Counted from the stretch's first letter, positions 9,273 through 19,059 are shown. The stretch: 64,000 nt of DNA from Pontibacter kalidii (GCF_026278245.1 NZ_CP111079.1:2916501-2980500), one strand, 5' to 3'. The notes: generated from the letters alone by a model not told the origin. A program made the numbers and translations.

Positions 9273-10733
9273 ATGAATAAAACAACCTACCTGTATACTT
9301 TGCTGGCTGCCGCCATACTTGGCCTTGGCGGTTGCAACAGCACCTCCTCACCCACTGCCTCCACCGATGCTGCTGCCAACGCCGTGGTTACTGCTGCACC
9401 GGAGGCCGGCCTGCAGGGCGCTAAGGCTTCGTACGTTAGCTATTGCTCCGGCTGCCACGGCGAGGAACTGGAGGCTTTTGCCGACCGCAAGTGGAAACAC
9501 GGCAGCTCCGACGAAGACCTGTTCAAGGCCATCAAACATGGTTATCCGGACGAGGGCATGCCTGCTTTTGACGAGACATTCACCGACGAGCAGATCAACG
9601 GCTTGGTAGCCTATATACAGCAGGGTATCAAAGAAGTAAAGGCCTATGATTTTGGCGAAGAGAAAACAGTGGCGGCTGTACAGGAGTCGGAGGAGCAGCA
9701 TTTCCGCCTCGACACGGTAGTTACCGGTTTGGATGTGCCTTGGGGCATGGCTTTTCTGCCGGGTGGCGACATGCTGATCACGGACAGATCAGGCACTCTC
9801 TACCGCCACTCCAAGGATAAGAAACTGCAGAAAGTAGAAGGCGCGCCAAAGGTGCTCTCGCAGGGCCAGGGCGGTTTGCTGGATGTGGAGCTGCACCCGG
9901 ATTTTGCGAAGAACAATACCATCTACCTCTCCTACTCTGCTCTTAAAGAGGAAGGCGGCAATACCCTCTCTACCACCGCCGTAATGCGCGCTAAGCTGGC
10001 CGGAAACAAACTGACGGAGCAGCAGGTGATCTTTGAGGCGCTGCCTTACTCCAAAACCCGCCACCACTACGGCTCCCGGCTGGAGTTCGACCGCGACGGC
10101 TATTTATACTTGTCGGTAGGCGACCGCGGCAACCACGACGAAAACCCGCAGGACCTGGCCCGCCACGCCGGCAAGGTACACCGTATCAAGGACGACGGCA
10201 GTATTCCTTCGGATAACCCCTTCGTGAACCAACAAGGCGCTGTAGCCAGCACTTTCTCCTATGGCCACCGCAACATACAGGGTATGGCGCTGCACCCGCA
10301 AACCGGCGCCATGTGGACACACGAGCATGGCCCAAGAGGCGGTGACGAAGTGAATATTGCCGAGAAAAGCAAAAACTATGGCTGGCCTGTTATCTCCTAC
10401 GGCATCAACTACAATGGCACCGTGCTAACCGAGCTAACCAGGAAAGAAGGGATGGAGCAGCCGCTGTACTACTGGGTACCTTCCATCGGCCCGTCAGGCA
10501 TGGCCTTCGTTACTGGCAGCCGCTACAAAAACTGGGAAGGAGACCTGATGGTAGGTTCGCTGCGCTTCCAGTTTTTGAGTCGCTTGAAAATGGATGGGAA
10601 TAAGATCCTGAGCGAGGAGAAGCTACTCAAGAACATTGGCCGCGTGCGCGATGTGAAGATGAGTCCGGATGGCTACCTGTATGTAGCCGTGGAACAGCCC
10701 GGAGTTATCTATAGGCTGGTGCCGGTAGAGTAA
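9273..10733 (+). CDS. PQQ-dependent sugar dehydrogenase with N-terminal cytochrome c domain, lipoprotein
   Basis: 486 residues. A signal with a lipobox (LGLGGC, Cys21) suggests membrane anchoring outside the cytoplasm. Residues about 45-125 form a cytochrome c domain with heme motif CSGCH (about 57-61) and a later GMPAFDETFTDEQ methionine-ligand region. The rest is a glucose/sorbosone dehydrogenase beta-propeller: GLDVPWGMAFLPGGDMLI, RHHYGSRLEFDRDGYLYLSVGD, YGHRNIQGMALHPQTG and a final RDVKMSPDGYLYV. The family oxidises aldose sugars using PQQ. Fusion to a cytochrome c offers a built-in electron acceptor. Monocistronic, with its own terminator. PQQ synthesis genes are not in the window. Confidence 0.92.
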   Translation: MNKTTYLYTLLAAAILGLGGCNSTSSPTASTDAAANAVVTAAPEAGLQGAKASYVSYCSGCHGEELEAFADRKWKHGSSDEDLFKAIKHGYPDEGMPAFDETFTDEQINGLVAYIQQGIKEVKAYDFGEEKTVAAVQESEEQHFRLDTVVTGLDVPWGMAFLPGGDMLITDRSGTLYRHSKDKKLQKVEGAPKVLSQGQGGLLDVELHPDFAKNNTIYLSYSALKEEGGNTLSTTAVMRAKLAGNKLTEQQVIFEALPYSKTRHHYGSRLEFDRDGYLYLSVGDRGNHDENPQDLARHAGKVHRIKDDGSIPSDNPFVNQQGAVASTFSYGHRNIQGMALHPQTGAMWTHEHGPRGGDEVNIAEKSKNYGWPVISYGINYNGTVLTELTRKEGMEQPLYYWVPSIGPSGMAFVTGSRYKNWEGDLMVGSLRFQFLSRLKMDGNKILSEEKLLKNIGRVRDVKMSPDGYLYVAVEQPGVIYRLVPVE

Positions 10734-10760
10734 CCTTTAATACTTGCAACGGCAGAAAGC

Positions 10761-10796
10761 AAAAGCCGCAGACACCCTGGAGTGTTTGCGGCTTTT
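10761..10796 (+). terminator. intrinsic terminator after the sugar dehydrogenase gene
   Basis: AAAGCCGCAGACAC pairs with GTGTTTGCGGCTTT (one G-T wobble) around a short loop and ends in TTTT. It lies about 30 bases after the stop codon at 10733. The convergent gene's stop is at 10868, so it may serve both strands. Confidence 0.8.
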
Positions 10797-10867
10797 AGTG
10801 TTTTAAGGTGAGATGTTGGCTTATACTTGCTCCTGCTGCTATAGGTTACACCTCACTCTGAATTCCT

Positions 10868-12355
10868 CTAGTACATAGCCGGCTGGCCTTTTTTGGGCAA
10901 GGAACTGCGGATAAACGCGCGGATGTCTTCGTTCGCGCTTACTAGGTCTTCTTGTCGCAGGTACATCATGTGGCCGCTGCGGTAGCCTTTGTAGCTCAGG
11001 CGATCTCTCAGGCGGCCGCTAGGGTCAAGTTGCCACATGCTATACTTGGCGTTGAAGTAGTCGGTGGCGCCATCGTAGTACCCGGCCTGAAACATGACGT
11101 GCAGGTACGGGTTCTGGGCCATGGCCTGGCGCAGGTTCTCGCCCGTGTTATCGTTGCTGTTATCCCAAGGGCGCACCGGCCCGAACATGTTATACTTCAC
11201 ATCAGTTTTATACTTCAGCTCGTCGCGCAGGTACATGTTTATGGCCGGCGTAAAGGAGTGCAGCCAGGAAGTTAGCTCGGCGTTAAAATCAGGGCGCACG
11301 CCGGCGACCTGGCGGTCAATGCCTTTGTAGCGCGAGTCGAGGCGACCCACGGTGTAGCCCTCCTGGCGGAGCAGCTCCTTCCAGAAGAAGTTGGTTGGCA
11401 CGTCGAGGTTGTGCTGCAGTATGCTTTGCTCCGAGATGCCGGCGTAACGCGCCATCTTCCCCGCGATTTCCTTCTTCTTCGCCTCCTCCAGGAAGCCACC
11501 TTTCGCGATGGCTGGAATAAGCTCGTTCACGGTGAATTCCTCCACCTCCGGCAGCATATCGGTCAGGTCTTTCTGCTGCAGGTCCTGCGGCAGCTTGTTG
11601 TGGTACCAGGCCGTGGCGGCAAAGTAGGGCAGGCGCAGCGCCGCATCCACCGGGCCGCTTCTGGCAATGCCCAGCTCGGTCGGCGACACCAGGATCACCC
11701 CGTTGAGGTACATCCACTGTGTATTCTGCAGCTCCAGCGCCAGTCCCGACACGCGGGTGGTACCGTAGCTTTCCCCGATCAGGTACTTCGGCGAGGCCCA
11801 GCGGCTTTTGCGCGTCACAAAGGTGTTAATCCACTCGGCCAGGTATTTCACGTCGGCCTGCACGCCGAAGAACTTCTCCTTCATCTTGTCCTTGTCCACC
11901 CCCTCGGCCATGCGCGAGTAGCCAGTGTTCACCGGGTTCACAAACACAATGTCGGCAATGTCAAGTATGGATTCAGGGTTCTCGCGGAAGCCGTAAGGCT
12001 GCACCGGGTAGCCCTCTTCGTCGATGTTGAGCAGGCGTGGGCCGGTGTAGGCAATGTGCATCCAAACAGAGGCAGAGCCCGGGCCACCGTTAAAAGAAAT
12101 TACCAGGGGGCGGGCATCGCGGTTTTTTACATCGGAGCGTTCGTAATAGGTATAAAAGAGGCCGGCGATGGTTTTGCCGTCCTCGCCCCAAACAGGCTGG
12201 GTGCCGGTGGTGGCGGTATAAGGTACCCGCTGCCCTTTTATGGTTACCTGGTGTTTGGTAGTAACCGTAGAATCAGGGTTGATGGCGCGGCGCTGGGCCG
12301 CTGCCGGAAGCACTACGATGGCCAGAAGTATGGCCAGTGCCAGAAGCTTTCTCAT
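10868..12355 (-). CDS. S10 family serine carboxypeptidase-like peptidase
   Basis: 495 residues with a cleavable signal peptide (MRKLLALAILLAIVVLPAAAQ). The alpha/beta-hydrolase body has the S10 hallmarks: oxyanion-hole region ISFNGGPGSASVW (about 86-98), nucleophile elbow GESYG with Ser about 196, and C-terminal GHMMY with the likely catalytic His; the Asp should lie near YYDGATDYF. S10 enzymes remove C-terminal residues from peptides, mostly at acidic pH. The Bacteroidota proteins of this type are predicted to be periplasmic or secreted; the substrate is unknown. Upstream, at about 12452-12480, is one of the CTAACT-type low-complexity repeats. The gene seems to be transcribed alone. Confidence 0.92.
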   Translation of the reverse strand: MRKLLALAILLAIVVLPAAAQRRAINPDSTVTTKHQVTIKGQRVPYTATTGTQPVWGEDGKTIAGLFYTYYERSDVKNRDARPLVISFNGGPGSASVWMHIAYTGPRLLNIDEEGYPVQPYGFRENPESILDIADIVFVNPVNTGYSRMAEGVDKDKMKEKFFGVQADVKYLAEWINTFVTRKSRWASPKYLIGESYGTTRVSGLALELQNTQWMYLNGVILVSPTELGIARSGPVDAALRLPYFAATAWYHNKLPQDLQQKDLTDMLPEVEEFTVNELIPAIAKGGFLEEAKKKEIAGKMARYAGISEQSILQHNLDVPTNFFWKELLRQEGYTVGRLDSRYKGIDRQVAGVRPDFNAELTSWLHSFTPAINMYLRDELKYKTDVKYNMFGPVRPWDNSNDNTGENLRQAMAQNPYLHVMFQAGYYDGATDYFNAKYSMWQLDPSGRLRDRLSYKGYRSGHMMYLRQEDLVSANEDIRAFIRSSLPKKGQPAMY

Positions 12356-12451
12356 CTTTTAATTTATACTATGGATCCTAAAAAGCCTGCCAAGCCTATA
12401 CCCAGCAGGTTGAACCTACAATATAGCAAAAATGAAATAAAGAGGTAGGGC

Positions 12452-12490
12452 GTTTGGGAGTTAGAAAGTTAAGGAGCTAATAACGAGTAA
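12452..12490. repeat. short CTAACT-type low-complexity repeat, copy 1
   Basis: On the reverse strand this reads as a run of CTTAACTTTCTAACTCCC-type units and starts directly after the stop codon of the DUF3267 gene at 12491. Related runs are at 28710-28768, 34808-34850 and 59828-59910, each touching a gene boundary. Confidence 0.6.
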
Positions 12491-13075
12491 CTACCTTCTG
12501 CTCAGCACGTAGCAGCCGATCTTCTCGGGGTGGTCCTGCACCAGGTCGGTGGACTTGGCGTGGCGCAGCATCCAGAGCACCAGCAGATCGCCGGAGGCGG
12601 CTATGGAGAAAAACAGTCCGAAAAGGAAGAGCAGCAGATTTCCCGTCACCATACCTGCCAGTGCCGGGAGCAGCCCCATTACCAAACCGGGCATCATGCC
12701 ACCCAGGATGTAGGGGCGCAGCGGCAGCATTTCCTGGCAGTGGCAGTAGGGCGTAAGGTAGCGCCAGTGCACCCCATACTTTATTGATCTAATGCCCTGC
12801 TTGCAGAAAAACGCCCAGGTGAGGCCGTGCAGCAACTCGTGCACCACCGCCCCCAGTACAAACACCAGCAGCATCAGGAAAGGATAGAATAACACTCGCC
12901 CGCCCTGCTCCAGCACAAAGTTCTCTATCACCTGATAGCTAAACTGCTCCGGCCATAGCAGCGCATAAGGCACCATGTACAGCACCAGGATGGGCAGCAT
13001 AAACACCAGCGCCTGCACGTTGGCCTCGGCGGCGGTAAGGCTCAGTTCTGTCTTGATGTATGGCGCGTCCTTCAC
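12491..13075 (-). CDS. DUF3267 putative membrane zinc metalloprotease
   Basis: 194 residues with four or five predicted membrane segments. The second segment carries an HELLHG motif (His79-Glu80...His83), the zinc-binding signature of intramembrane metalloproteases, followed by GLTWAFFCKQGI and YGVHWRYLTPYCHC. This arrangement matches DUF3267. Members are assumed to be site-2-protease-like but none has a known substrate to my knowledge. It starts with GTG at 13075, whose GTGA overlaps the TGA stop of the upstream HAD gene by four bases, so translation is probably coupled. The functional link with the HAD phosphatase is not evident. Confidence 0.85.
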   Translation of the reverse strand: MKDAPYIKTELSLTAAEANVQALVFMLPILVLYMVPYALLWPEQFSYQVIENFVLEQGGRVLFYPFLMLLVFVLGAVVHELLHGLTWAFFCKQGIRSIKYGVHWRYLTPYCHCQEMLPLRPYILGGMMPGLVMGLLPALAGMVTGNLLLFLFGLFFSIAASGDLLVLWMLRHAKSTDLVQDHPEKIGCYVLSRR

Positions 13076-13716
13076 TTTTCTGCTTGCACCAGTCCCTGCA
13101 GCTCAGCCAGCGACTCCATACCTGGCACCTGCGCCTCCACTTCGCCAAATCCGTACCGGGCAAGTATAAACGGCACACCGGCCTGCTCGCTGGCACTGTA
13201 GTCGCCCTGGGTATCGCCAATGTATACGGGGCGCTGCAGGTGATGGCGCTGCACCACGGACCTGATGTTCTCGCTCTTGGGCAGGCGCTGGTCGCCGTAG
13301 CAGGCGATGTCGGTAAAGTATGGCTGCAGGCCAAAGAACTGCAGAAACGTCTCGATGTAACCGCTCTGGCAGTTGCTTACAATAAACAATTTATATTTTG
13401 GCTGCAGCATCTCCAGCGTCTCCTGCAGTTGCGGGTATAGCTCGCCCCCCTTTTCCTGCAGGTACTCCAGCTCCAGCCTGGCTGCCGTTTTCTGCAGTTG
13501 CTGTCGCTGTTCCTGGTTCAGGCTCGGGAACAGCTTGAGGTATATGGCATCGTAGGGCATGCCGGCAATGTTGCGAATGTCCTGCCGGGTAAGGGTGAGA
13601 TCTACAAAGTCAAACTGGGCGGAGGCCGCATTCCAGGCATCGGCAATGGTCTGGGTAGAGTCCCAGAGGGTGCCGTCGAGATCGAAAATAAGGCTGTCGT
13701 ATTGGGTGTGAGGCAT
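13072..13716 (-). CDS. HAD-superfamily hydrolase, phosphoglycolate-phosphatase-like
   Basis: From the ATG at 13716 (MPHTQYDSL) the product has 214 residues. Motif I is FDLDGTLWDS with nucleophile Asp12 and acid/base Asp14; motif II is in KLFIVSNCQSG; the lysine motif is GDQRLPKSENI; motif IV is VYIGDTQGDYSASEQAG. A helical cap (about 18-90) places it in the subfamily I beta-phosphoglucomutase/phosphoglycolate phosphatase group. These hydrolyse small phosphoesters in the cytoplasm. The in-frame sequence before 13716 is not family-like. The stop overlaps the GTG start of the DUF3267 gene. Substrate unassigned. Confidence 0.9.
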   Translation of the reverse strand: MPHTQYDSLIFDLDGTLWDSTQTIADAWNAASAQFDFVDLTLTRQDIRNIAGMPYDAIYLKLFPSLNQEQRQQLQKTAARLELEYLQEKGGELYPQLQETLEMLQPKYKLFIVSNCQSGYIETFLQFFGLQPYFTDIACYGDQRLPKSENIRSVVQRHHLQRPVYIGDTQGDYSASEQAGVPFILARYGFGEVEAQVPGMESLAELQGLVQAEK

Positions 13717-13840
13717 GTAGCAGGGTGATGGGTAACACCATAAAGGTACGGGTTTTAGCCTGCATGTCAAGTATGGCCGCCCTTCCGGGGCTCTATACTT
13801 CCTGCATCCCTTCCTAGCAGAACCCTGCTATACTTGTTTC

Positions 13841-14518
13841 TTATTTTAGGGAGTTGTAGAAATTAACGATGGCGATGAGCTGGTGCTGCTTTTCGTAAGT
13901 GAGCCTCTTCTCCTTCACAAATTTCTTCACCTCCCTGGACTTACTACCGAACAACTGTTGCAGGTCCTTACGCACGTTCCGGAGCGTTACAATCTCGCCG
14001 TCGGGCAGCATGATGTAGTACAGGCCCTTGATCTGGTCTATCCACTCGCTGCCCGGCACATAGTACTCCGAGTCATACAAGGCGTTGTGCGCGTAAAGCG
14101 GCGAGGCATCTCTATGCACATACTCCTCCCGCATGATCAGGGTGAAGGTGCCCTGGTTGAGCTGCTCGAAAAAGGTGGGTTTCTTAAAACCGGTATGATC
14201 GCGGCCAAGGTCCCAAGGCAGCGACCTGAACGTATAAGACCTGCCGCTGGGCTCCTCCTGGGCAACAAAATATTGCACATTTACAGGAGAGAAAGAACTC
14301 TTTGTTCCATCCTCATTTATGACACTGACCACCTCCTGTGCGCGGTAAAACGTGACGGGCCCGTAAATGGTATCACCCGAAGTAAGTACAACTTTGCCCG
14401 AAGGCCACTCCTGCACATCAACAGTAGGTCTATACTGCCCGGATGCCCCTATTGGCAACAGGCAAATTATCAGCATGACACAGAGCAGCCATGAGGTTAA
14501 ATAAATATTGTTTTTCAT
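13841..14518 (-). CDS. secreted protein of unknown function
   Basis: Starting at the ATG at 14518 (MKNNIYLTSWLL) the product has 225 residues; a further ATG upstream would add five. A clear signal peptide ends near ASGQ (about 28-30). The mature part begins with short beta strands (GKVVLTSGDTIYGPVTFYR, FSPVNVQYFVAQEE), then a mixed region with NALYDSEYYVPG, and ends in a charged helical tail (SREVKKFVKEKRLTYEKQ). This layout resembles the many short exported proteins of Bacteroidota, but I recognise no named family. It lies alone between the HAD gene and ribBA. Confidence 0.7.
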   Translation of the reverse strand: MKNNIYLTSWLLCVMLIICLLPIGASGQYRPTVDVQEWPSGKVVLTSGDTIYGPVTFYRAQEVVSVINEDGTKSSFSPVNVQYFVAQEEPSGRSYTFRSLPWDLGRDHTGFKKPTFFEQLNQGTFTLIMREEYVHRDASPLYAHNALYDSEYYVPGSEWIDQIKGLYYIMLPDGEIVTLRNVRKDLQQLFGSKSREVKKFVKEKRLTYEKQHQLIAIVNFYNSLK

Positions 14519-14670
14519 AGTTTCCATCAACATTTCAGATACAATCCCTCACAAATAATCACACCCACCAGCACGCGTACGCGCTCATTTCCAGTATCTT
14601 ATACTTTTTGTATGATTTTTAGGGAGAAAGGTTGCCTGTTTGCCGTAGCGAATGTGGGTGAAAACTAAAG

Positions 14671-14709
14671 AAACCTGCACAACTCGCTCTTGGCTTGCCG
14701 TGCAGGTTT
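14671..14709 (-). terminator. terminator-like hairpin downstream of ribBA
   Basis: AAACCTGCAC and GTGCAGGTTT form a perfect 10-bp stem around a 19-base loop, 20 bases past the ribBA stop. On the reverse strand it is followed by CTTTAGTTTTC. The T-run is weak and the loop large. Confidence 0.6.
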
Positions 14710-14729
14710 AAATATGGGGGTGAGACCGC

Positions 14730-15977
14730 TTATTTATCGATCGTCAGGTTCTTCAGGATCTCGTGGCCCAGCTTGTCTCGCTTGGTGGTCAGGTACTTCT
14801 GGTTATGCTCGTTCGGCACTACCTCAATCGGCACGCGCTCCACCACCTCCAGCCCGTAGCCCATCAAGCCGGTGCGCTTGCGCGGGTTGTTAGATATAAG
14901 GCGCATCTTGCTAACACCCAGGTCACGCAGGATCTGCGCTCCCACACCGTAGTCGCGCTCATCCATGCCAAAGCCAAGCTCCAGGTTCGCCTCCACCGTG
15001 TCCAGCCCCTGCTCCTGCAGTTTGTAGGCCTTCAGCTTGTTCAGCAGCCCGATGCCGCGGCCCTCCTGGTTCATGTACACGACCACGCCCTTGCCCTCGC
15101 GCTCCACCATGCGCATGGCCTCATGTAGTTGCGGGCCACAGTCGCAGCGGCAGGAGCCGAAAATATCGCCGGTAACGCAGGAAGAGTGCACCCGCACCAG
15201 CACCGGCTCGCCTTCCTCCCAGGTTCCTTTTACCAGGGCCAGGTGCTTGGCACCGTTGCTTCGCTGGGTGAAGGCATACAGGTCGAACACGCCAAAGTCG
15301 GTTGGCATCTGCACGGCAATCTCACGGTCTATCAGGCTTTCCTTCTGCAGGCGGTAGGAGATCAGATCCTTTATCGAAATCAGCTTCAGGTCGAAACGCT
15401 CGGCCACTTTTACCAAATCCGGCAAGCGGGCCATGGTGCCATCCTCGTTCATGATCTCCACCAGCACACCAGCCGGCGCCAGGCCAGCCAGACGGGCCAG
15501 GTCCACGGAAGCCTCGGTATGGCCGGCGCGGCGCAGCACGCCTTCTTTCTTCGCCTTCAGCGGGAAAATATGCCCTGGCTTACCCAAGGAGTGCGGATCT
15601 GTGGTGGGGTCTACCAGTGCATAAATGGTTTTGGCACGGTCGGAGGCCGAGATGCCGGTGGTGCAGCCATGGCCGATCAGGTCTACCGATACCGTGAAAG
15701 GCGTGGCGTGCAGCGCGGTGTTACGGCCTACCATCAATTCCAGCCCCAGCTCGTCGCAGCGCTCCTCAGTAAGTGGCGCGCAGATAAGGCCGCGGCCGTG
15801 GGTTGCCATAAAGTTTACGATCTCCGGCGTAATCTTCTCGGCGGCGCAGACAAAGTCGCCCTCGTTCTCGCGGTCGTCATCGTCCACCACAATCACTACC
15901 TTGCCTTGGCGTATATCCTCAATGGCAGCCTCAATGCTGTCCAGCGGTCTGATATCACCAGTTGTATTGGTTTCCAT
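14730..15977 (-). CDS. ribBA: bifunctional 3,4-dihydroxy-2-butanone-4-phosphate synthase / GTP cyclohydrolase II
   Basis: 415 residues carrying both entry enzymes of riboflavin synthesis. The N-terminal half (about 1-205) is the RibB domain, which turns ribulose 5-phosphate into dihydroxybutanone phosphate: [31 protein letters not shown] and [12 protein letters not shown]. The C-terminal half (about 210-405) is the RibA domain, which opens GTP: zinc ligands in [17 protein letters not shown], the [15 protein letters not shown] loop and [12 protein letters not shown]. Length is normal. It starts with ATG at 15977; I see no FMN-riboswitch sequence upstream. A possible -7 box (TATTTTTG on the reverse strand, 16041-16048) lies about 65 bases before the start. 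No other riboflavin gene is adjacent. Confidence 0.97.
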   Translation of the reverse strand: METNTTGDIRPLDSIEAAIEDIRQGKVVIVVDDDDRENEGDFVCAAEKITPEIVNFMATHGRGLICAPLTEERCDELGLELMVGRNTALHATPFTVSVDLIGHGCTTGISASDRAKTIYALVDPTTDPHSLGKPGHIFPLKAKKEGVLRRAGHTEASVDLARLAGLAPAGVLVEIMNEDGTMARLPDLVKVAERFDLKLISIKDLISYRLQKESLIDREIAVQMPTDFGVFDLYAFTQRSNGAKHLALVKGTWEEGEPVLVRVHSSCVTGDIFGSCRCDCGPQLHEAMRMVEREGKGVVVYMNQEGRGIGLLNKLKAYKLQEQGLDTVEANLELGFGMDERDYGVGAQILRDLGVSKMRLISNNPRKRTGLMGYGLEVVERVPIEVVPNEHNQKYLTTKRDKLGHEILKNLTIDK

Positions 15978-16040
15978 ATGTTATACTTTATGCCCGCACC
16001 GCCCATGGCGGCAGGACTGTTGATCTTTTGTAAAGCGATA

Positions 16041-16048
16041 CAAAAATA
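16041..16048 (-). promoter_or_regulatory. candidate -7 box for ribBA
   Basis: The reverse strand reads TATTTTTG, matching TAnnTTTG, 64 bases before the ribBA start. No convincing -33 TTTG is found at the usual distance. Confidence 0.35.
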
Positions 16049-16139
16049 TAAAGTTTGTGCCGCAATTCTGCTATTTTAATGCATAACAGTTTTGGAGGGG
16101 AATTAGTTGAAGGAGGGCGGGATTTCAGGTTTGTCTGCT

Positions 16140-17015
16140 TCCCGTGCTATACTTGCCGGTGCAATTCTGTCAGCACTCATACTTGGTTATACTTTTATAC
16201 TTGTCTGAACCGGGATTTACGGGATGAAGAGATCTTATACTTGAGTTATACTTTCCCCTTCAATTAATACTTTAGCTATATTTTATACCTGCCTTTTTCC
16301 ATGGTGCAAGTCTTCAGACTTGTATCCTGCCATGGCGTCGGGTTTGCAACCCGACTGGCTTGAAGAGCCATACTTATATTTTGGCTATTCTTTATACTTG
16401 CTTGTTTATACTTCCATAGCCGTACATCGCTGCCGCGAGTTTGCAACTCGTGTCTTTTTATACTTGCTGCTATACTTTCCCTGGCGCAAGCGTCCGCTTG
16501 TGCCTCTTTTAGCCACGGCTTCCTTATCTTGATACAAGCTATACTTGCTAGCTGCCGTTCAACCACGGCTTTACAACCTACTCGCTTCATTTCTGACTTT
16601 GGCTCCCTCTAGGCCGGGAGGCCTCGTCCTCGGGCATCGCGCTGTGTACATTTCCTTTGCTTGACCTACGGTCTCCGCAATTTCGCTAAAGCGAAACCGT
16701 AAATCTACAAGGCGCTCAACCCAAGGACTGGGAACAGGTTCGATAGCTTCTTGCAATGTAACATGAACTAAAGTCCCCCTTTGAAGGGGGCAGGGGGATG
16801 ACTATCACCTGCCGAAAACTCCCTCTCCTGTTTTAAGGAGAGGGTTGGGGTGAGGTGAAATTCCCCTCCTGGGAGGGACCAGGGGTGGGGTTATACTTGT
16901 AGGGACAGGTCGCGACCTGTCCCCGCGCGATACCAGCAGATACGGAGCTCATACTTCATCCACAGCAATTACAGCCCCCCCTCCATAGTTAAGGAAGGGC
17001 AGGGGTGGTTGGGTC
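16140..17015. repeat. composite intergenic repeat island B (core copy at about 16561-16748)
   Basis: The region between ribBA and dnaG holds no gene. At 16140-16275 TATACTT-type units recur at short spacing. Then come variable-stem hairpins: CAAGTCTTCAGACTTG (16307-16322), GTCGGGTTTGCAACCCGAC (16337-16355), CGAGTTTGCAACTCG (16436-16450) and CAAGCGTCCGCTTG (16487-16500). The core element (16561-16748) is nearly identical to copy A. It is followed by GGAGAGGG and CCCCTCCTGGGAGGG blocks, the GTCGCGAC-centred palindrome (16902-16923) and a CCCCTCC block ending next to the dnaG stop. It lies 3' of dnaG. Confidence 0.85.
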
Positions 17016-17022
17016 AGCGCTT

Positions 17023-18936
17023 CTAAAACACCACGATCCCGAGCATATCCCCTATCTGCTTGTGTAGCTTTTTTAGGTTCATGACAGCAACCAGGCGGTT
17101 CACCTGCTCCTGCGGATCGGTTACGATTTTCAGTTTCAGCGCCTCCTCGTCAATCATCAACTTCAGGTAAACGAACTTGAGGCGGAGCACGGCGCGTTCG
17201 GTTCCGTAGGGCAGCAGGTCGGTTTCATGGGGAACATAAATCTGGTGCGTGGCCCAGTTCGGGCTCAGTTCGTAGGGGTCTGAGAGCAGGTGGATGGCCT
17301 CTGTGCGGATCTCCTGGTCCGGGTAGTTGATAAAATCATCCGCGACAGGCACCGTACCCTGACTCAGTTTCTCCGTTACCAGTTCCACGAAACGGGCATA
17401 CAGCGGCGTGCGGAAATCAATGTCCTCCAGTTGCTCCAGCATGTACTGACTGGTCGTCAGGCCATCGTCCAGCATGCGGTTGGGGTAGTTCAGCAGCATG
17501 CGCACGATCTCCCGCTCATACCTTTTGAGGACATCGGCATCAGAAGCAGGCTTTTCCGGCTCCTCTTCCGGCATCGGCGGTGCAAAATCAGGCTCCGGGC
17601 CGCCAGACCGCTGCTGTTGCTGCCGCCCCTGCAGGTGCATCTTGTTGTACTCCGATATGAGTACCTGCTCATCAATATCGAAAATAAGGCTGCAGCTGCG
17701 GAAGAACACTGTGCGCTTGATAGCATCCGGAATTTTGGAAATGGAAGCTACAACTTCTTTTATCGCCTCGGCTTTCTTGACAGGGTTACCGGCCGCCTCC
17801 TTGGCATAGAGGCTGGTTTTAAAGGAGATGAAATCCTGCGCGTGTTCATTCAGGTAAGCTTTGAAGGCCGTGTCGCCTACTTTCTGGATATAAGAGTCCG
17901 GGTCCTCGCCTGCCGGGAAAGTAACCACGTTCACGTTCAAGCCCAGTTCCAGGATCAGGTCTATCCCGCGCAGGGAGGCTTTGATGCCCGCCGCGTCGCC
18001 ATCGTACAGTACGGTGATGTTCTGGGTGTAACGGGAAATTAGCTTGATCTGCCCCTCGGTGAGCGAGGTCCCGGACGAGGCCACCACGTTCTCGATCCCG
18101 CCCTGGTGCAGCGAGAGCACGTCCAGGTAACCCTCCACCATGTAGCACATGTCCTGCATGCGCATGGCCTGCTTTGCCTGAAACAGACCATACAGCACAT
18201 TACTCTTGTGGTAGATGTCGGACTCCGGGGAGTTGAGGTACTTCGGGCTTTTCTTGTCGTTGGATTTGAGGGTGCGGGCTCCAAAGCCTACGACGCGTCC
18301 CGACACGTTATGGATCGGGAACATGACGCGGCCCCGGAAACGGTCATACTTTTTGCCGTCTTCCTTCACAATTGTCAGGCCCGATGCTTCCAGGTACTTC
18401 TGCTGATAGCCTGCTTTCAGCGCGGTGTCCGTCAGGTCAGTCCACTCCTCCAGGCTATAGCCCAGCTCGAACTTCTTGATCGTCTGCGCACTGAGCCCCC
18501 GCTGCTTTAAATAGGATTGTCCGATGCTTCCCTGCTCGTGGGCGCTCAGGCGCTGCTGGAAGTGCTTGGCCGCGAAATCAGATACGATGAACAGACTATC
18601 CCGCTCGCTCTGCTCCCGGGCATACTCCGGGTCGTGCTGCTCTTCGGGTATCTCAATACCATACTTCTTGGCCAGGTACTTAATGGCCTCCGGAAAGCCG
18701 GTGCCCTCCACATCCATGATAAACTGCACCGAGTTACCCGCCTTGCCGCAGCCAAAGCACTTGTAGATGCCCTTGGCGGGTGATACCGAGAAGGATGGGG
18801 ATTTCTCGTGGTGGAACGGGCAGCAAGCCCACATGTTCTGGCCCTTTTTCTTGAGCGACACAAAATCGCCTACCACCTCCGCAATATCGGCCTGGGCAAT
18901 AACCTGGTCAACTATTTCTTTTGGGATGAGGGACAT
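17023..18936 (-). CDS. dnaG: DNA primase
   Basis: 637 residues from the ATG at 18936 (MSLIPKEIVDQVIAQAD), the usual DnaG N-terminus; the frame upstream lies in repeat sequence. It makes RNA primers for DNA replication. The N-terminal CHC2 zinc-binding domain has Cys39-Pro-Phe-His42 and Cys60-Phe-Gly-Cys63. The catalytic core follows (YDRFRGRVMFPIHNVSGRVVGFG-type sequence, about 215-260), then Toprim with CYMVEGYLDVLSLHQ and TVLYDGDAAGIKAS (about 270-360). The C-terminal part (about 440-637) has the helical DnaB-interacting character and a less conserved linker with PEPDFAPPMPEEEPEKP. Length is typical. It stands alone between two repeat islands, not in the rpsU-dnaG-rpoD arrangement of other bacteria. 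Confidence 0.96.
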   Translation of the reverse strand: MSLIPKEIVDQVIAQADIAEVVGDFVSLKKKGQNMWACCPFHHEKSPSFSVSPAKGIYKCFGCGKAGNSVQFIMDVEGTGFPEAIKYLAKKYGIEIPEEQHDPEYAREQSERDSLFIVSDFAAKHFQQRLSAHEQGSIGQSYLKQRGLSAQTIKKFELGYSLEEWTDLTDTALKAGYQQKYLEASGLTIVKEDGKKYDRFRGRVMFPIHNVSGRVVGFGARTLKSNDKKSPKYLNSPESDIYHKSNVLYGLFQAKQAMRMQDMCYMVEGYLDVLSLHQGGIENVVASSGTSLTEGQIKLISRYTQNITVLYDGDAAGIKASLRGIDLILELGLNVNVVTFPAGEDPDSYIQKVGDTAFKAYLNEHAQDFISFKTSLYAKEAAGNPVKKAEAIKEVVASISKIPDAIKRTVFFRSCSLIFDIDEQVLISEYNKMHLQGRQQQQRSGGPEPDFAPPMPEEEPEKPASDADVLKRYEREIVRMLLNYPNRMLDDGLTTSQYMLEQLEDIDFRTPLYARFVELVTEKLSQGTVPVADDFINYPDQEIRTEAIHLLSDPYELSPNWATHQIYVPHETDLLPYGTERAVLRLKFVYLKLMIDEEALKLKIVTDPQEQVNRLVAVMNLKKLHKQIGDMLGIVVF

Positions 18937-18959
18937 GGGCAAAAAGTATGAGCGGATGA

Positions 18960-18967
18960 CAAAGATA
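18960..18967 (-). promoter_or_regulatory. candidate -7 box for dnaG
   Basis: The reverse strand reads TATCTTTG (TAnnTTTG) 24 bases before the dnaG ATG. Spacing to the start is reasonable, but no -33 element is clear. Confidence 0.4.
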
Positions 18968-19059
18968 AGGGTTCTGTTGGATTTTGAGTACTTGATTCTT
19001 GCAATCCGGCTGGCCCGATGGCCATGCTCATATTCAAGCCAAACTTTCATACTCACTTT

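Noticed and set aside
15978..16080. FMN riboswitch upstream of ribBA
   Set aside because: None of the conserved RFN-element blocks are visible and the leader is only about 60-100 bases.
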